Below are positions 1-5,743 of a stretch of DNA of 5,743 nucleotides, one piece after another. The DNA comes from an uncultured Faecalibacterium sp. Its GTDB lineage: Bacteria > Bacillota > Clostridia > Oscillospirales > Ruminococcaceae. Position numbers and translations under genes: made by a program. The DNA is taken from the NCBI GenBank assembly GCA_945982465.1, contig CAMFSB010000121.1, positions 1 to 5,743 of the forward strand, read 5' to 3'. How positions within the stretch are numbered: position 1 is the first letter of the stretch; every line of letters starts with the position of its first letter. Below the pieces are notes generated by a model. That model made no database searches and had not been told where the DNA came from. It worked only from the letters and a program-made list of their open reading frames with translations.

Positions 1-12
1 TTTCATTCTTGT

Positions 13-41
13 ATAATATCATCTGTGGCGCATTTTGTAAA
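13..41 (-). promoter_or_regulatory. Putative sigma-A promoter firing leftward, out of the window
   Basis: Read on the minus strand, a TTTACA -35 box (36-41) lies 17 bases from a TATTAT -10 box (13-18). The -10 box is preceded by TG plus one base, the extended -10 pattern. Transcription would start at about the first bases of the window and run left, so a divergently transcribed gene may lie just outside. The boxes and spacing are seen directly. The existence of the left-hand gene is inference. The same AT-rich core also reads TATAAT on the plus strand (12-17), so direction is not certain. Confidence 0.5.
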
Positions 42-72
42 ATTGATTTCCGTGCGGCGCGGGGGCCGTGCC

Positions 73-101
73 TTGTTTTGCCCGGGGGGATATGGTACAA
101 T
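73..101 (+). promoter_or_regulatory. Putative sigma-A promoter of the PASTA pseudokinase gene
   Basis: A TTGTTT -35 box (73-78) is separated by 17 bases from a TACAAT -10 box (96-101). TGG directly precedes the -10 box, giving an extended -10. The predicted start of transcription is near 108, leaving a short leader of about 55 bases before the ATG at 164. No operator palindrome is obvious around it. It sits about 30 bases from the leftward promoter at 13-41, so the two may share regulatory input. Confidence 0.6.
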
Positions 102-163
102 ATTCTGTATCAGAACCGGCCGGGCGGCCGGTGTAAAATCCACAGCATGTTGGAGGCAAAGGC

Positions 164-1825
164 ATGAGCGAACCAGTCGTTTGCCCGTTCTGCGCGGGCA
201 GCATTGAGGCGGGGCAGAAGGAGTGCCCGGCCTGCCACCACAGCCTTGAAAATAAAAACCCCCGCGGCGCGCTGGCCCTGGGCACCGTGCTGGCCGAGCG
301 ATATACCATCGGCGAGTTTGCGTATGCCGACGGCGAGGGCGTGCTTTACCGTAGCGTGGAAAACAAGGGCGGCATCCCGGTCACGATCAAGGAATACCTG
401 CCTGTGACGCTGGCGGCCGACCGCGGGTCGGACGGCGCGCTGCGGCCCAAGGCCGGCAGCGAGGTGCTGTTCAAAACAACCCGGATGGATTTTGCCGATC
501 TGTACCGCGCGCTGATGCAGGTGACCCCGGCCACCGGCCTGGAGGCCGTGCTGGACGTGGTGGAGGCCAACAATACGGTGTACGCTGTGATGGAAAACCC
601 CGGCGGCATCCCGCTGAGCCGCTATCTGGATACAGTGGGCGGCGTGATGAACCCCGCCGAGGCGCGCAGCATGCTGCAGCCGGTGTTCGAGGGCGTGGCC
701 GCCATGCACGCGGCGGGCCTGGTGCACCGGGGCATCAGCCCCGAAAACATCCGCGTGCTGGAAAGCGGCCGGGCCCGCCTGACCGGCTATGCCACCATCG
801 GCCTGCGCACGGTGGGCAGCGGCCTGCGCGCCCAGCTTTACGAGGGGTATTCGGCGCCGGAGCAGTATTCCACGGCGGAATTTGAGGGCCGCTATACCGA
901 CGAATACGCCCTGGCGGCGGTGTTCTACCGCATGGTGTGCGGCCGCGCGCCGGTGCCCGCCGGGCAGCGCCTGGTGGCCGATTCCAACCCTGCGGCCCGC
1001 ACGCTGGAGCCTACGGTGCCCAGCTATCTTTCGCAGGTGCTGGAGCTGGGCCTGCGGCTGAAACCGGCCGAGCGCATTCAGACGGTGCCGGAGCTGATGA
1101 GCGCGCTTTCCTCGCCCGATGCAGCCCGCCCGCTGCTGAGCAAGGGCACAAAAAACCAGAAAGACGCAGAAAACGGCCGGCGCAAAGCCCCTGTTACGGG
1201 CCTGCTGGCCGGCACGCTGGTACTGCTGGCGGTATTGGTGCTGCTGGGGCTGTGGATCGCGGTGCGCGGGCGGGATGGCCGGGGCCAGACTCCGCAGTCC
1301 GCCTCCAGCGCCGCCCCTACGGCCGAGCCGGAACGGGTGCCGGATTTTACCGGCTTTACCTACGCCCAGCTGATGGCAAACCAGAATTATTCCAGCAAAT
1401 ATCTGTTCTACCACGACCCCGCTAAGGATGAATACAGCACCCGGTACGACGAGGGCGTGGTGATCCGCCAAAGCCCGGAGCCAGGCGAAGTGATGGGCGA
1501 CAGCTACACCGTGGAGCTGATTTTGAGCAAAGGGCCGGAGTTGGCCGTTATGCCCAACATCATCGGCTGGCAGCAGGAGGACGCGGTCAGCGAACTGCGC
1601 AAGGCCCGCCTTACCTCGGCGGTGTATGTGATGGAAAACGACGGCACCTACGCCAGCGGCTGTGTGGTCAAATGCAGCGCCGCGCCGGGCGAAGAACTGC
1701 CTGCCGGTACGACGATCACGGTGTATATCGCGGCAGACCGGGATGTGATCATCCCGCCCACGCCTACCCCCTCGGCGGAGCCGACCCCAACGCCCATCCC
1801 CGATCTGGAAGAGGATTTTGACTGA
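164..1825 (+). CDS. Zinc-ribbon / kinase-like (predicted pseudokinase) / transmembrane / PASTA protein
   Basis: This 553-residue protein starts at ATG 164, with GGAGG at 152-156 and a 7-base spacer. Domains in order: a zinc ribbon with two CxxC pairs (C7/C10, C21/C24); a protein-kinase-like fold (about 47-313); one transmembrane helix (about 344-366); two PASTA repeats (about 391-456 and 460-524); and a Pro/Thr-rich acidic tail (528-553). The beta-3 lysine K76 lies in the 'IKEYLP' signature, and N195 of the catalytic loop, APE (231-233) and the D246 region 'TDEYALAA' are kept. The catalytic HRD is HRG (188-190), the DFG position reads GYA (208-210), and the glycine loop keeps only its last glycines (G57, G59). 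PASTA modules in PrkC/PknB-type kinases bind peptidoglycan fragments outside the cell. I infer a cell-wall sensor or scaffold with a cytoplasmic pseudokinase rather than an active Ser/Thr kinase. It is followed by a terminator, so it is probably monocistronic. The fold is well supported; inactivity is inferred from motifs. Confidence 0.9.
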   Translation: MSEPVVCPFCAGSIEAGQKECPACHHSLENKNPRGALALGTVLAERYTIGEFAYADGEGVLYRSVENKGGIPVTIKEYLPVTLAADRGSDGALRPKAGSEVLFKTTRMDFADLYRALMQVTPATGLEAVLDVVEANNTVYAVMENPGGIPLSRYLDTVGGVMNPAEARSMLQPVFEGVAAMHAAGLVHRGISPENIRVLESGRARLTGYATIGLRTVGSGLRAQLYEGYSAPEQYSTAEFEGRYTDEYALAAVFYRMVCGRAPVPAGQRLVADSNPAARTLEPTVPSYLSQVLELGLRLKPAERIQTVPELMSALSSPDAARPLLSKGTKNQKDAENGRRKAPVTGLLAGTLVLLAVLVLLGLWIAVRGRDGRGQTPQSASSAAPTAEPERVPDFTGFTYAQLMANQNYSSKYLFYHDPAKDEYSTRYDEGVVIRQSPEPGEVMGDSYTVELILSKGPELAVMPNIIGWQQEDAVSELRKARLTSAVYVMENDGTYASGCVVKCSAAPGEELPAGTTITVYIAADRDVIIPPTPTPSAEPTPTPIPDLEEDFD

Positions 1826-1841
1826 CTTTTGCGGCCTACAG

Positions 1842-1890
1842 AACAGCCCGCCCCTTGCAGCGCTTTGCCTGCGGGGGACGGGCTGTTTTT
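1842..1890 (+). terminator. Rho-independent terminator of the PASTA pseudokinase gene
   Basis: The arm AACAGCCCG-CCCC (1842-1854) pairs with GGGG-A-CGGGCTGTT (1874-1887), leaving a single bulged A at 1878. An inner GCAG/CTGC pairing (1857-1860 with 1869-1872) extends the stem. A run of T (1886-1890) follows on the plus strand, 16 bases after the stop codon. It lies between two convergent genes. On the minus strand the stem is followed only by a poor T tract, so it probably terminates the small minus-strand gene less efficiently. Confidence 0.85.
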
Positions 1891-1931
1891 GCTGTACAAA
1901 TGGGGCGGAAAACCGCAAGCCGCACGCCGCG

Positions 1932-2435
1932 CTAGGGGGCGGCCCACAGCGGGGCGAGGCGATCGGCAGGGAACGCGTCGGTGTCGTACCGCCAGACCGT
2001 GCCGTCCGCGGCGGTGAACTGCCAGAAGATGCCGGTGGAATGGGCGGCGCCCGGCTCCAGCTCCACGGCCCACAGCAGCAGCACAGCGCCGTCGCCGTAT
2101 TCCAGGCACAAATCGGGCGCGGCGTCGGGCGAAGCGCGGTACAGCTTGCCCGGCGTGCCGGTCAGTTGTGTGTAGGGCAGGTAAACGGTGTCGCCTGTGA
2201 TGCGGTAGTGCTGCTCCCCGGCCCGGGCCTGCACGCCGCCATGGGTGTAGGCGTAGACCGTGCTGTCGGAAAACGCGCGCACAAAGGCGCGGAAGTGCTG
2301 CAAATACCAGCCGGCATACAAAAACAGGCCCAGCACAAAGGCGCAGATCACGCCGCATACCGCCAGCGGGATGGCGATGCCCCGGTCGCGCCGGGGCTTG
2401 GGCGTTTGCAGCTTGGCATACATCTGGTCGGTCAT
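1932..2435 (-). CDS. Hypothetical single-pass membrane protein
   Basis: This is a 167-residue protein of a family I do not recognise. The start is set at the ATG complementary to 2433-2435 because a strong AAGGAGG (2444-2450) sits 8 bases upstream. The longer reading from a TTG at 2531 has no such site and would begin almost at the predicted transcription start. A basic stretch (KPRRDR, 13-18) precedes one hydrophobic helix (about 20-41), so the N terminus should be cytoplasmic and residues 45-167 extracytoplasmic. The outer part is rich in Tyr, Trp, Gly and Asp and predicted to be mostly beta, with motifs such as GDTVYLPY (81-88) and DGTVWRYDTD (144-153). It has its own promoter and is convergent with the pseudokinase gene. 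No signal-peptidase or lipobox site is evident. A cell-surface role is inference from topology only. Confidence 0.75.
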   Translation of the reverse strand: MTDQMYAKLQTPKPRRDRGIAIPLAVCGVICAFVLGLFLYAGWYLQHFRAFVRAFSDSTVYAYTHGGVQARAGEQHYRITGDTVYLPYTQLTGTPGKLYRASPDAAPDLCLEYGDGAVLLLWAVELEPGAAHSTGIFWQFTAADGTVWRYDTDAFPADRLAPLWAAP

Positions 2436-2443
2436 GGGCGGGG

Positions 2444-2450
2444 CCTCCTT
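2444..2450 (-). promoter_or_regulatory. Ribosome binding site fixing the start of the small membrane protein
   Basis: AAGGAGG on the minus strand is a near-perfect Shine-Dalgarno, 8 bases before the ATG at 2435. It decides for the 167-residue product over the upstream TTG at 2531. Confidence 0.8.
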
Positions 2451-2476
2451 TCGGCTGCGCTGCGGTGATTGCGGCA

Positions 2477-2505
2477 GATCCGCGCACAGCGGATCAAAAC
2501 GGATC
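2477..2505 (-). repeat. Inverted repeat plus extra GGATC copy in the leader of the small membrane protein gene
   Basis: GATCCGC (2477-2483) and GCGGATC (2489-2495) form a perfect 7-base-pair stem with a 5-base loop. A third copy of the half-site, CGGATC, follows at 2500-2505. The element lies in the predicted 5' untranslated leader, about 27 bases upstream of the Shine-Dalgarno. It could be an RNA hairpin or a protein-binding site. In such GC-rich DNA it could also be incidental. Confidence 0.35.
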
Positions 2506-2547
2506 GGCTGCGGGCCGGCCCGGCGTTTCAATCACGGCTTTGCTCCC

Positions 2548-2576
2548 AGTATAACACGGGGCCCGTGCGGCGGCAA
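2548..2576 (-). promoter_or_regulatory. Putative sigma-A promoter of the small membrane protein gene
   Basis: On the minus strand, TTGCCG (2571-2576) is spaced 17 bases from TATACT (2548-2553). Transcription would start near 2541, giving a leader of about 105 bases before the ATG at 2435. It lies immediately downstream of the gltD terminator, as expected for an independent transcription unit. Confidence 0.65.
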
Positions 2577-2590
2577 GGCGGGGTAAAACG

Positions 2591-2628
2591 CCGGGGAGCC
2601 TGCCGCTTTGGCGCGGCAGGCTCCCCGG
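2591..2628 (-). terminator. Rho-independent terminator of the gltBD operon
   Basis: A perfect 16-base-pair stem pairs 2591-2606 with 2613-2628 across a 6-base loop. On the minus strand it is followed by CGTTTTA, a short T tract. It begins about 37 bases after the gltD stop codon. The plus-strand side has no T tract after the stem, so it acts in the gltBD direction. Confidence 0.85.
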
Positions 2629-2665
2629 CAGGGTTATGAAAAATGGAAATTGGAAAACGCTCTGC

Positions 2666-3985
2666 TTACAGGTTGGTGTAACCCATCAGATATTCGTCCA
2701 CGGCGGCGGCGCAGTCGCGGCCCTCCCGCAGGCCCCACACCACCAGGCTCTGGCCGCGGCGCATATCGCCGCAGGCGTACACGCCGGGCACGTTTGTGGC
2801 AAAGCGGGCGTCGTCGGCGTCCACCACGCCGCGGACGGTGCGCTGTACGCCGAACGCATCGGCCACATAGCTTTCGCAGCCGGTAAAGCCTGCGGCGATC
2901 AGCGCCAGCTGGCATTCATAGGTGAACTCCTCGCCGGTGGGCGCCATCACGGTGCGGCCGGTGGCCTCGTCCCGTTCGGGGCGCAGCCGCTGGATCACCG
3001 CGCCGCGCAGCGTGCCGTCGTCGTTTTTCAAAAACTCCTTGACCGTGGTCTGGTATTCCCGCGGGTCCTTGCCGAACTTTGCCAGGCTTTCCACCTGGCC
3101 GTAGTCCACCTTGAGCACCTTGGGCCATTCGGGCCAGGGGTTCGAGGCCGCCCGCGGCTTGGGCGGCGGCGGCAGCATTTCCCGCGCCAGCAGGTCGGTG
3201 CAGCCCTGGCGGATGGCCGTGCCCTGGCAGTCGTTGCCGGTGTCGCCGCCGCCGATCACCAGCACCTGCTTGCCCTCGGCGGAAATGGCTTTGCCGTCGG
3301 TCAGGCTGGAATCCAGCAGACTCTTGGTCACGCCGGACAGGTAATCCACCGCGAAGTACACGCCCGCCGCGTCCCGGCCGGGCACGTTCAGGTCACGGGG
3401 CTGCTTGGCGCCGCAGGCCAGCACCACGGCGTCGGCACTGTCCAGCAGGGCCTGCGCGGGCACAGCCGCGCCCACGTCGGCGTTGGTGATGAACTCCACG
3501 CCCTCCGCCTGCATGATGCGCACGCGCCGTTCGATCACGCTTTTGTCCAGCTTCATGTTGGGGATGCCGTACATCAGCAGGCCGCCCACACGGTCGCTGC
3601 GCTCGTACACGGCCACCGGGCCGCCGGTCACGTCGCCGCAGGTGCAGGCGGCCTCGCACAGCGCCGGACACACCCGGCTGGTAAATTCAGGAAAACGGTT
3701 GGTGGCCATCAGCCGGCGCAGGGCCAGTTCCCATTTGCCCTGGTACACCAGATCGTTCCACTCCGGGATCAGGTTATTCAGCGGGCAGCCGGAGGCCATG
3801 CCGCCGATCATCATGCCCGCCTGGCAGAACGGTACGCCGCAATCCATGCAGCGCGCGCCCTGGATCTGCTGTTCCTCGCGGGAAAGCCATACATGAAATT
3901 CGCTAAAGTTTTCAATGCGCTCCAACGGCGGAACATCCGTGCTGGTCTTGCGCTGGTAATCCATAAATCCAGTGATCTTGCCCAT
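2666..3985 (-). CDS. gltD: Glutamate synthase small subunit GltD, with internal loss of the FAD-binding segment
   Basis: This is the NADPH-oxidising subunit of glutamate synthase, which passes electrons from NADPH through FAD and iron-sulfur clusters to GltB. It has 439 residues; the family usually has about 470-495. The N-terminal cluster cysteines are present (C46, C49, C54, C67; C106, C110, C114, C116). So are GGLLMYGIP (134-142), the NADPH-binding GGGDTG (245-250), NPWPEWPKVLK (282-292) and the C-terminal flavoprotein motif GVYACGD (401-407). Residues 119-126 run straight into YERSDRVGG (127-135). The roughly 50-56 residues normally lying there, including the first GxGxxG FAD-binding Rossmann motif, are absent while the frame stays open. 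The start ATG (3983-3985) has AGGAGG 9 bases upstream, overlapping the gltB stop. Identity is certain. As written, the protein is unlikely to bind FAD normally, so it may be inactive, unless the gap is a sequencing or assembly artefact. Confidence 0.93.
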   Translation of the reverse strand: MGKITGFMDYQRKTSTDVPPLERIENFSEFHVWLSREEQQIQGARCMDCGVPFCQAGMMIGGMASGCPLNNLIPEWNDLVYQGKWELALRRLMATNRFPEFTSRVCPALCEAACTCGDVTGGPVAVYERSDRVGGLLMYGIPNMKLDKSVIERRVRIMQAEGVEFITNADVGAAVPAQALLDSADAVVLACGAKQPRDLNVPGRDAAGVYFAVDYLSGVTKSLLDSSLTDGKAISAEGKQVLVIGGGDTGNDCQGTAIRQGCTDLLAREMLPPPPKPRAASNPWPEWPKVLKVDYGQVESLAKFGKDPREYQTTVKEFLKNDDGTLRGAVIQRLRPERDEATGRTVMAPTGEEFTYECQLALIAAGFTGCESYVADAFGVQRTVRGVVDADDARFATNVPGVYACGDMRRGQSLVVWGLREGRDCAAAVDEYLMGYTNL

Positions 3986-3994
3986 TGTTCACGC

Positions 3995-4000
3995 CCTCCT
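3995..4000 (-). promoter_or_regulatory. gltD ribosome binding site overlapping the gltB stop codon
   Basis: AGGAGG on the minus strand shares its first A with the TAA stop of gltB (4000-4002) and lies 9 bases before the gltD ATG. Only 14 bases separate the two reading frames. This layout favours translational coupling, which would help keep the two subunits in balance. Confidence 0.8.
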
Positions 4001-5743
4001 TACTTTGCGGCCTTTTTCTGCGCATAGAATGCTTCGATCTGGGCCTGCTCGTTATCCAGGCCCTTTTCTTCCATCTGGGCGATCAGGCGCAGCATGCGGT
4101 CGTAATCGTGCGGCAGGACTTTTTTGAACTTGGGCAGATACTCGCCAAAGTTGGCCAAAATCTTTTTGCCCAGCGGGCTGCCGGTGGCCTCCACATGGGC
4201 GCGGATCAGCTCTTTCAGGGTGGCCACGTCGTATTTGTGCTCCACCGGCTCCAGGCTGACGGTCTCCTTGTTCACACGCTGGTAGAAATCCCATTCCTCG
4301 TCCAGCACATAGGCGATGCCGCCGGTCATGCCCGCGGCAAAGTTTTTGCCGGTGCGGCCCAGCACCACAACGGTGCCGCCGGTCATGTACTCGCAGCCGT
4401 GGTCGCCCACGCCCTCCACCACGGCGGTGGCGCCCGAGTTGCGCACCGCAAAGCGTTCGCCGGCCACACCGTTGATGAACGCCCAGCCACCGGTGGCGCC
4501 GTACAGCGCCACGTTGCCGGTGATGATGTTTTCTTCCGGTTTGTAGGAAATGCCCTCAGGCGGGCGCAGGCTCAGCCTGCCGCCCGAAAGGCCCTTGCCC
4601 ATGTAGTCGTTGCAGTCGCCGGTCAGGTTCAGCGTCAGGCCCTTGGGGATGAACGCGCCGAAGCTCTGGCCGCCCGCGCCGGTGCAGTTGACAACGTAGG
4701 TGTCATCCGCCAGCGTATTGCCGAACTTGCGGGTGATCTCGCTGCCGAAAATGCGGCCCAGCGCCCGGTCTACGTTGCTGACGGGGATGCTGACGGTCTG
4801 CGGGCCTTTGCCGTTGAGCTTGAATCGCTTCATCAGCACCTTCATGTCGATGGTGTCTTCCAGCTTGAAGTCGTACACCGCCTTGGGGTCAAAGTGGACG
4901 TTGCTGTTTTCGATCAGCGGGTTGGACAGAATGGCGCTCAGGTCCAGCTTGGCGCCGCGGCTGCCGGGCTTTGCCGGCTTCTGGCGCAGCAAGTCGGTGC
5001 GGCCTACTAATTCCTCGACCGTGCGCACGCCCAGCTTTGCCATGTACTCGCGCAGCTCGGTGGCCACAAAGGTCAGGTAGTTCATCACATATTCCGGCTT
5101 GCCGCGGAAGTTTTTGCGCAGCTCGGGGTTCTGGGTGCAGATGCCCATGGGGCAGGTGTCCAGGTTGCACACGCGCATCATCACGCAGCCCAGTGCCATC
5201 AGCAGCGAAGTGCCGAAGCCAAATTCCTCCGCGCCCAGCATGCAGCTGATGGCCACATCACGGCCCGTGAGCAGCTTGGAGTCGCTTTCGATGCGCACGC
5301 GGCTACGCAGACCGTTCAAAATCAGGGTCTGGTGCGTTTCGGCAATGCCCAGCTCCCAGGGCAGGCCAGCATTTTTGATGCTGGTGCGGGGGGCCGCGCC
5401 GGTGCCGCCGTCGTAGCCGGCCACCAGAATCACCTGCGCGCCGCCCTTGGCCACGCCCGCGGCAATGGTGCCCACGCCCGCTTCGCTTGCCAGCTTGACG
5501 TTGATGCGCGCATTGCGGTTGGCGTTTTTCAGATCGTAGATCAACTCGGCCAAGTCCTCGATGGAGTAGATGTCGTGGTGGGGCGGCGGGCTGATCAGGC
5601 CCACGCCGGTGGTGGAGTGGCGGGTCTTGGCGATCCAGGGGTACACCTTGCCGCCGGGCAGGTTGCCGCCCTCGCCGGGCTTTGCGCCCTGCGCCATTTT
5701 GATCTGGATCTCATCGGCCGACACCAGATATTTGATGGTCACG
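4000..5743 (-). CDS. gltB: Glutamate synthase large subunit GltB, C-terminal part (5' end outside window)
   Basis: The last 580 residues or so of the roughly 1,500-residue GltB, which transfers the glutamine amide nitrogen to 2-oxoglutarate. The visible part begins inside the FMN-binding synthase domain: [13 protein letters not shown] (14-26), [14 protein letters not shown] (51-64) and [10 protein letters not shown] (109-118). The 3Fe-4S cluster cysteines follow in the pattern C-x5-C-x4-C (C186, C192, C197). After a linker comes the C-terminal right-handed beta-helix with repeated glycines (about 349-480), then a helical tail ending in KKAAK. The frame reaches the window edge without a credible start: the GTG at 5740-5742 is an internal valine, as family members continue well upstream. 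The N-terminal glutamine amidotransferase domain is therefore off-window. No lesion is visible in this part, in contrast to gltD. Confidence 0.96.
   Translation of the reverse strand, partial: VTIKYLVSADEIQIKMAQGAKPGEGGNLPGGKVYPWIAKTRHSTTGVGLISPPPHHDIYSIEDLAELIYDLKNANRNARINVKLASEAGVGTIAAGVAKGGAQVILVAGYDGGTGAAPRTSIKNAGLPWELGIAETHQTLILNGLRSRVRIESDSKLLTGRDVAISCMLGAEEFGFGTSLLMALGCVMMRVCNLDTCPMGICTQNPELRKNFRGKPEYVMNYLTFVATELREYMAKLGVRTVEELVGRTDLLRQKPAKPGSRGAKLDLSAILSNPLIENSNVHFDPKAVYDFKLEDTIDMKVLMKRFKLNGKGPQTVSIPVSNVDRALGRIFGSEITRKFGNTLADDTYVVNCTGAGGQSFGAFIPKGLTLNLTGDCNDYMGKGLSGGRLSLRPPEGISYKPEENIITGNVALYGATGGWAFINGVAGERFAVRNSGATAVVEGVGDHGCEYMTGGTVVVLGRTGKNFAAGMTGGIAYVLDEEWDFYQRVNKETVSLEPVEHKYDVATLKELIRAHVEATGSPLGKKILANFGEYLPKFKKVLPHDYDRMLRLIAQMEEKGLDNEQAQIEAFYAQKKAAK

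Noticed and set aside
12..17. TATAAT on the plus strand as a promoter of the pseudokinase gene
   Set aside because: Its -35 box would fall outside the window. The promoter at 73-101 is complete and closer, and the same bases make a full promoter on the minus strand.
1742..1816. Pro/Thr repeat at the 3' end of the pseudokinase gene as a separate DNA repeat element
   Set aside because: It is an in-frame low-complexity tail of alternating Pro/Thr codons with varied codon use, typical of a wall-exposed linker and not a mobile or tandem DNA repeat.
1842..1887. The hairpin as a fully bidirectional terminator for both convergent genes
   Set aside because: The minus-strand exit from the stem has only TT followed by CTG, so efficient termination in that direction is not supported.
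110..1918. A 602-codon open frame on the minus strand opposite the pseudokinase gene
   Set aside because: It is antisense to a gene with recognisable domains. Its translation is a low-complexity Arg/His/Ala/Gly-rich sequence typical of shadow frames in GC-rich DNA, with no sensible start context.
2436..2531. N-terminal extension of the small membrane protein from a TTG at 2531
   Set aside because: The start would lie about 10 bases from the predicted transcription start without a Shine-Dalgarno. The ATG at 2435 has AAGGAGG at ideal spacing, and the extension is a Pro/Arg-rich non-family-like stretch.
2636..4027. A 463-codon plus-strand open frame opposite gltD, and another at 3985-5010 opposite gltB
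   Set aside because: Both are antisense to certain glutamate synthase genes and show the His/Ala/Gly-rich composition of mirror frames. No ribosome binding site or domain is visible.
5740..5742. GTG as a start codon making GltB a 580-residue protein
   Set aside because: The sequence there matches the interior of the FMN domain of full-length GltB, so the valine is internal and the gene continues past the window edge.

Overview
The window is GC-rich, densely coded bacterial DNA. Leaderless-looking starts are absent: each complete gene has a clear purine-rich ribosome binding site. The features point to a GC-rich Gram-positive anaerobe, probably a Clostridia/Oscillospiraceae-type gut bacterium (Gemmiger, Subdoligranulum or Faecalibacterium-like). 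The reasons are an 'IKEYLP' kinase-like protein carrying PASTA repeats, Clostridia-style GltB/GltD sequences and sigma-A-type promoters with Rho-independent terminators. The genus is inference only.

Layout. Bases 1-163 are an intergenic control region with two apparent back-to-back promoters: one fires left out of the window, the other fires right into the first gene. Bases 164-1825 (+) encode a 553-residue membrane protein with a zinc ribbon, a kinase-like domain, one transmembrane helix and two PASTA repeats. It ends in a strong hairpin terminator (1842-1890). A convergent small gene (1932-2435, -) encodes an unrecognised single-pass membrane protein. It has its own promoter (2548-2576) and a leader of about 105 nt. 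Next comes the Rho-independent terminator (2591-2628) of a glutamate synthase operon, read right to left: gltD (2666-3985) preceded by the 3' part of gltB (4000-5743, truncated by the window edge).

How the genes work together. GltB and GltD are the two subunits of NADPH-dependent glutamate synthase (GOGAT), which makes glutamate from glutamine and 2-oxoglutarate. They are translationally coupled: the gltD Shine-Dalgarno overlaps the gltB stop codon. The left-hand genes show no functional link to this operon and appear to be separate transcription units.

Two observations stand out. First, the kinase-like protein has lost both catalytic aspartates (HRD reads HRG; DFG reads GYA) and most of its glycine loop, yet keeps the beta-3 lysine, the catalytic-loop asparagine and the APE motif. 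It is therefore a predicted transmembrane PASTA pseudokinase with a cytoplasmic zinc ribbon. Second, GltD has a clean in-frame loss of roughly 50-56 residues that removes the FAD-binding GxGxxG segment between the iron-sulfur cysteines and the 'GGLLMYGIP' motif. This is either a real lesion or remodelling, or a sequence/assembly collapse. I see no CRISPR array, tRNA, rRNA, insertion sequence or phage gene.
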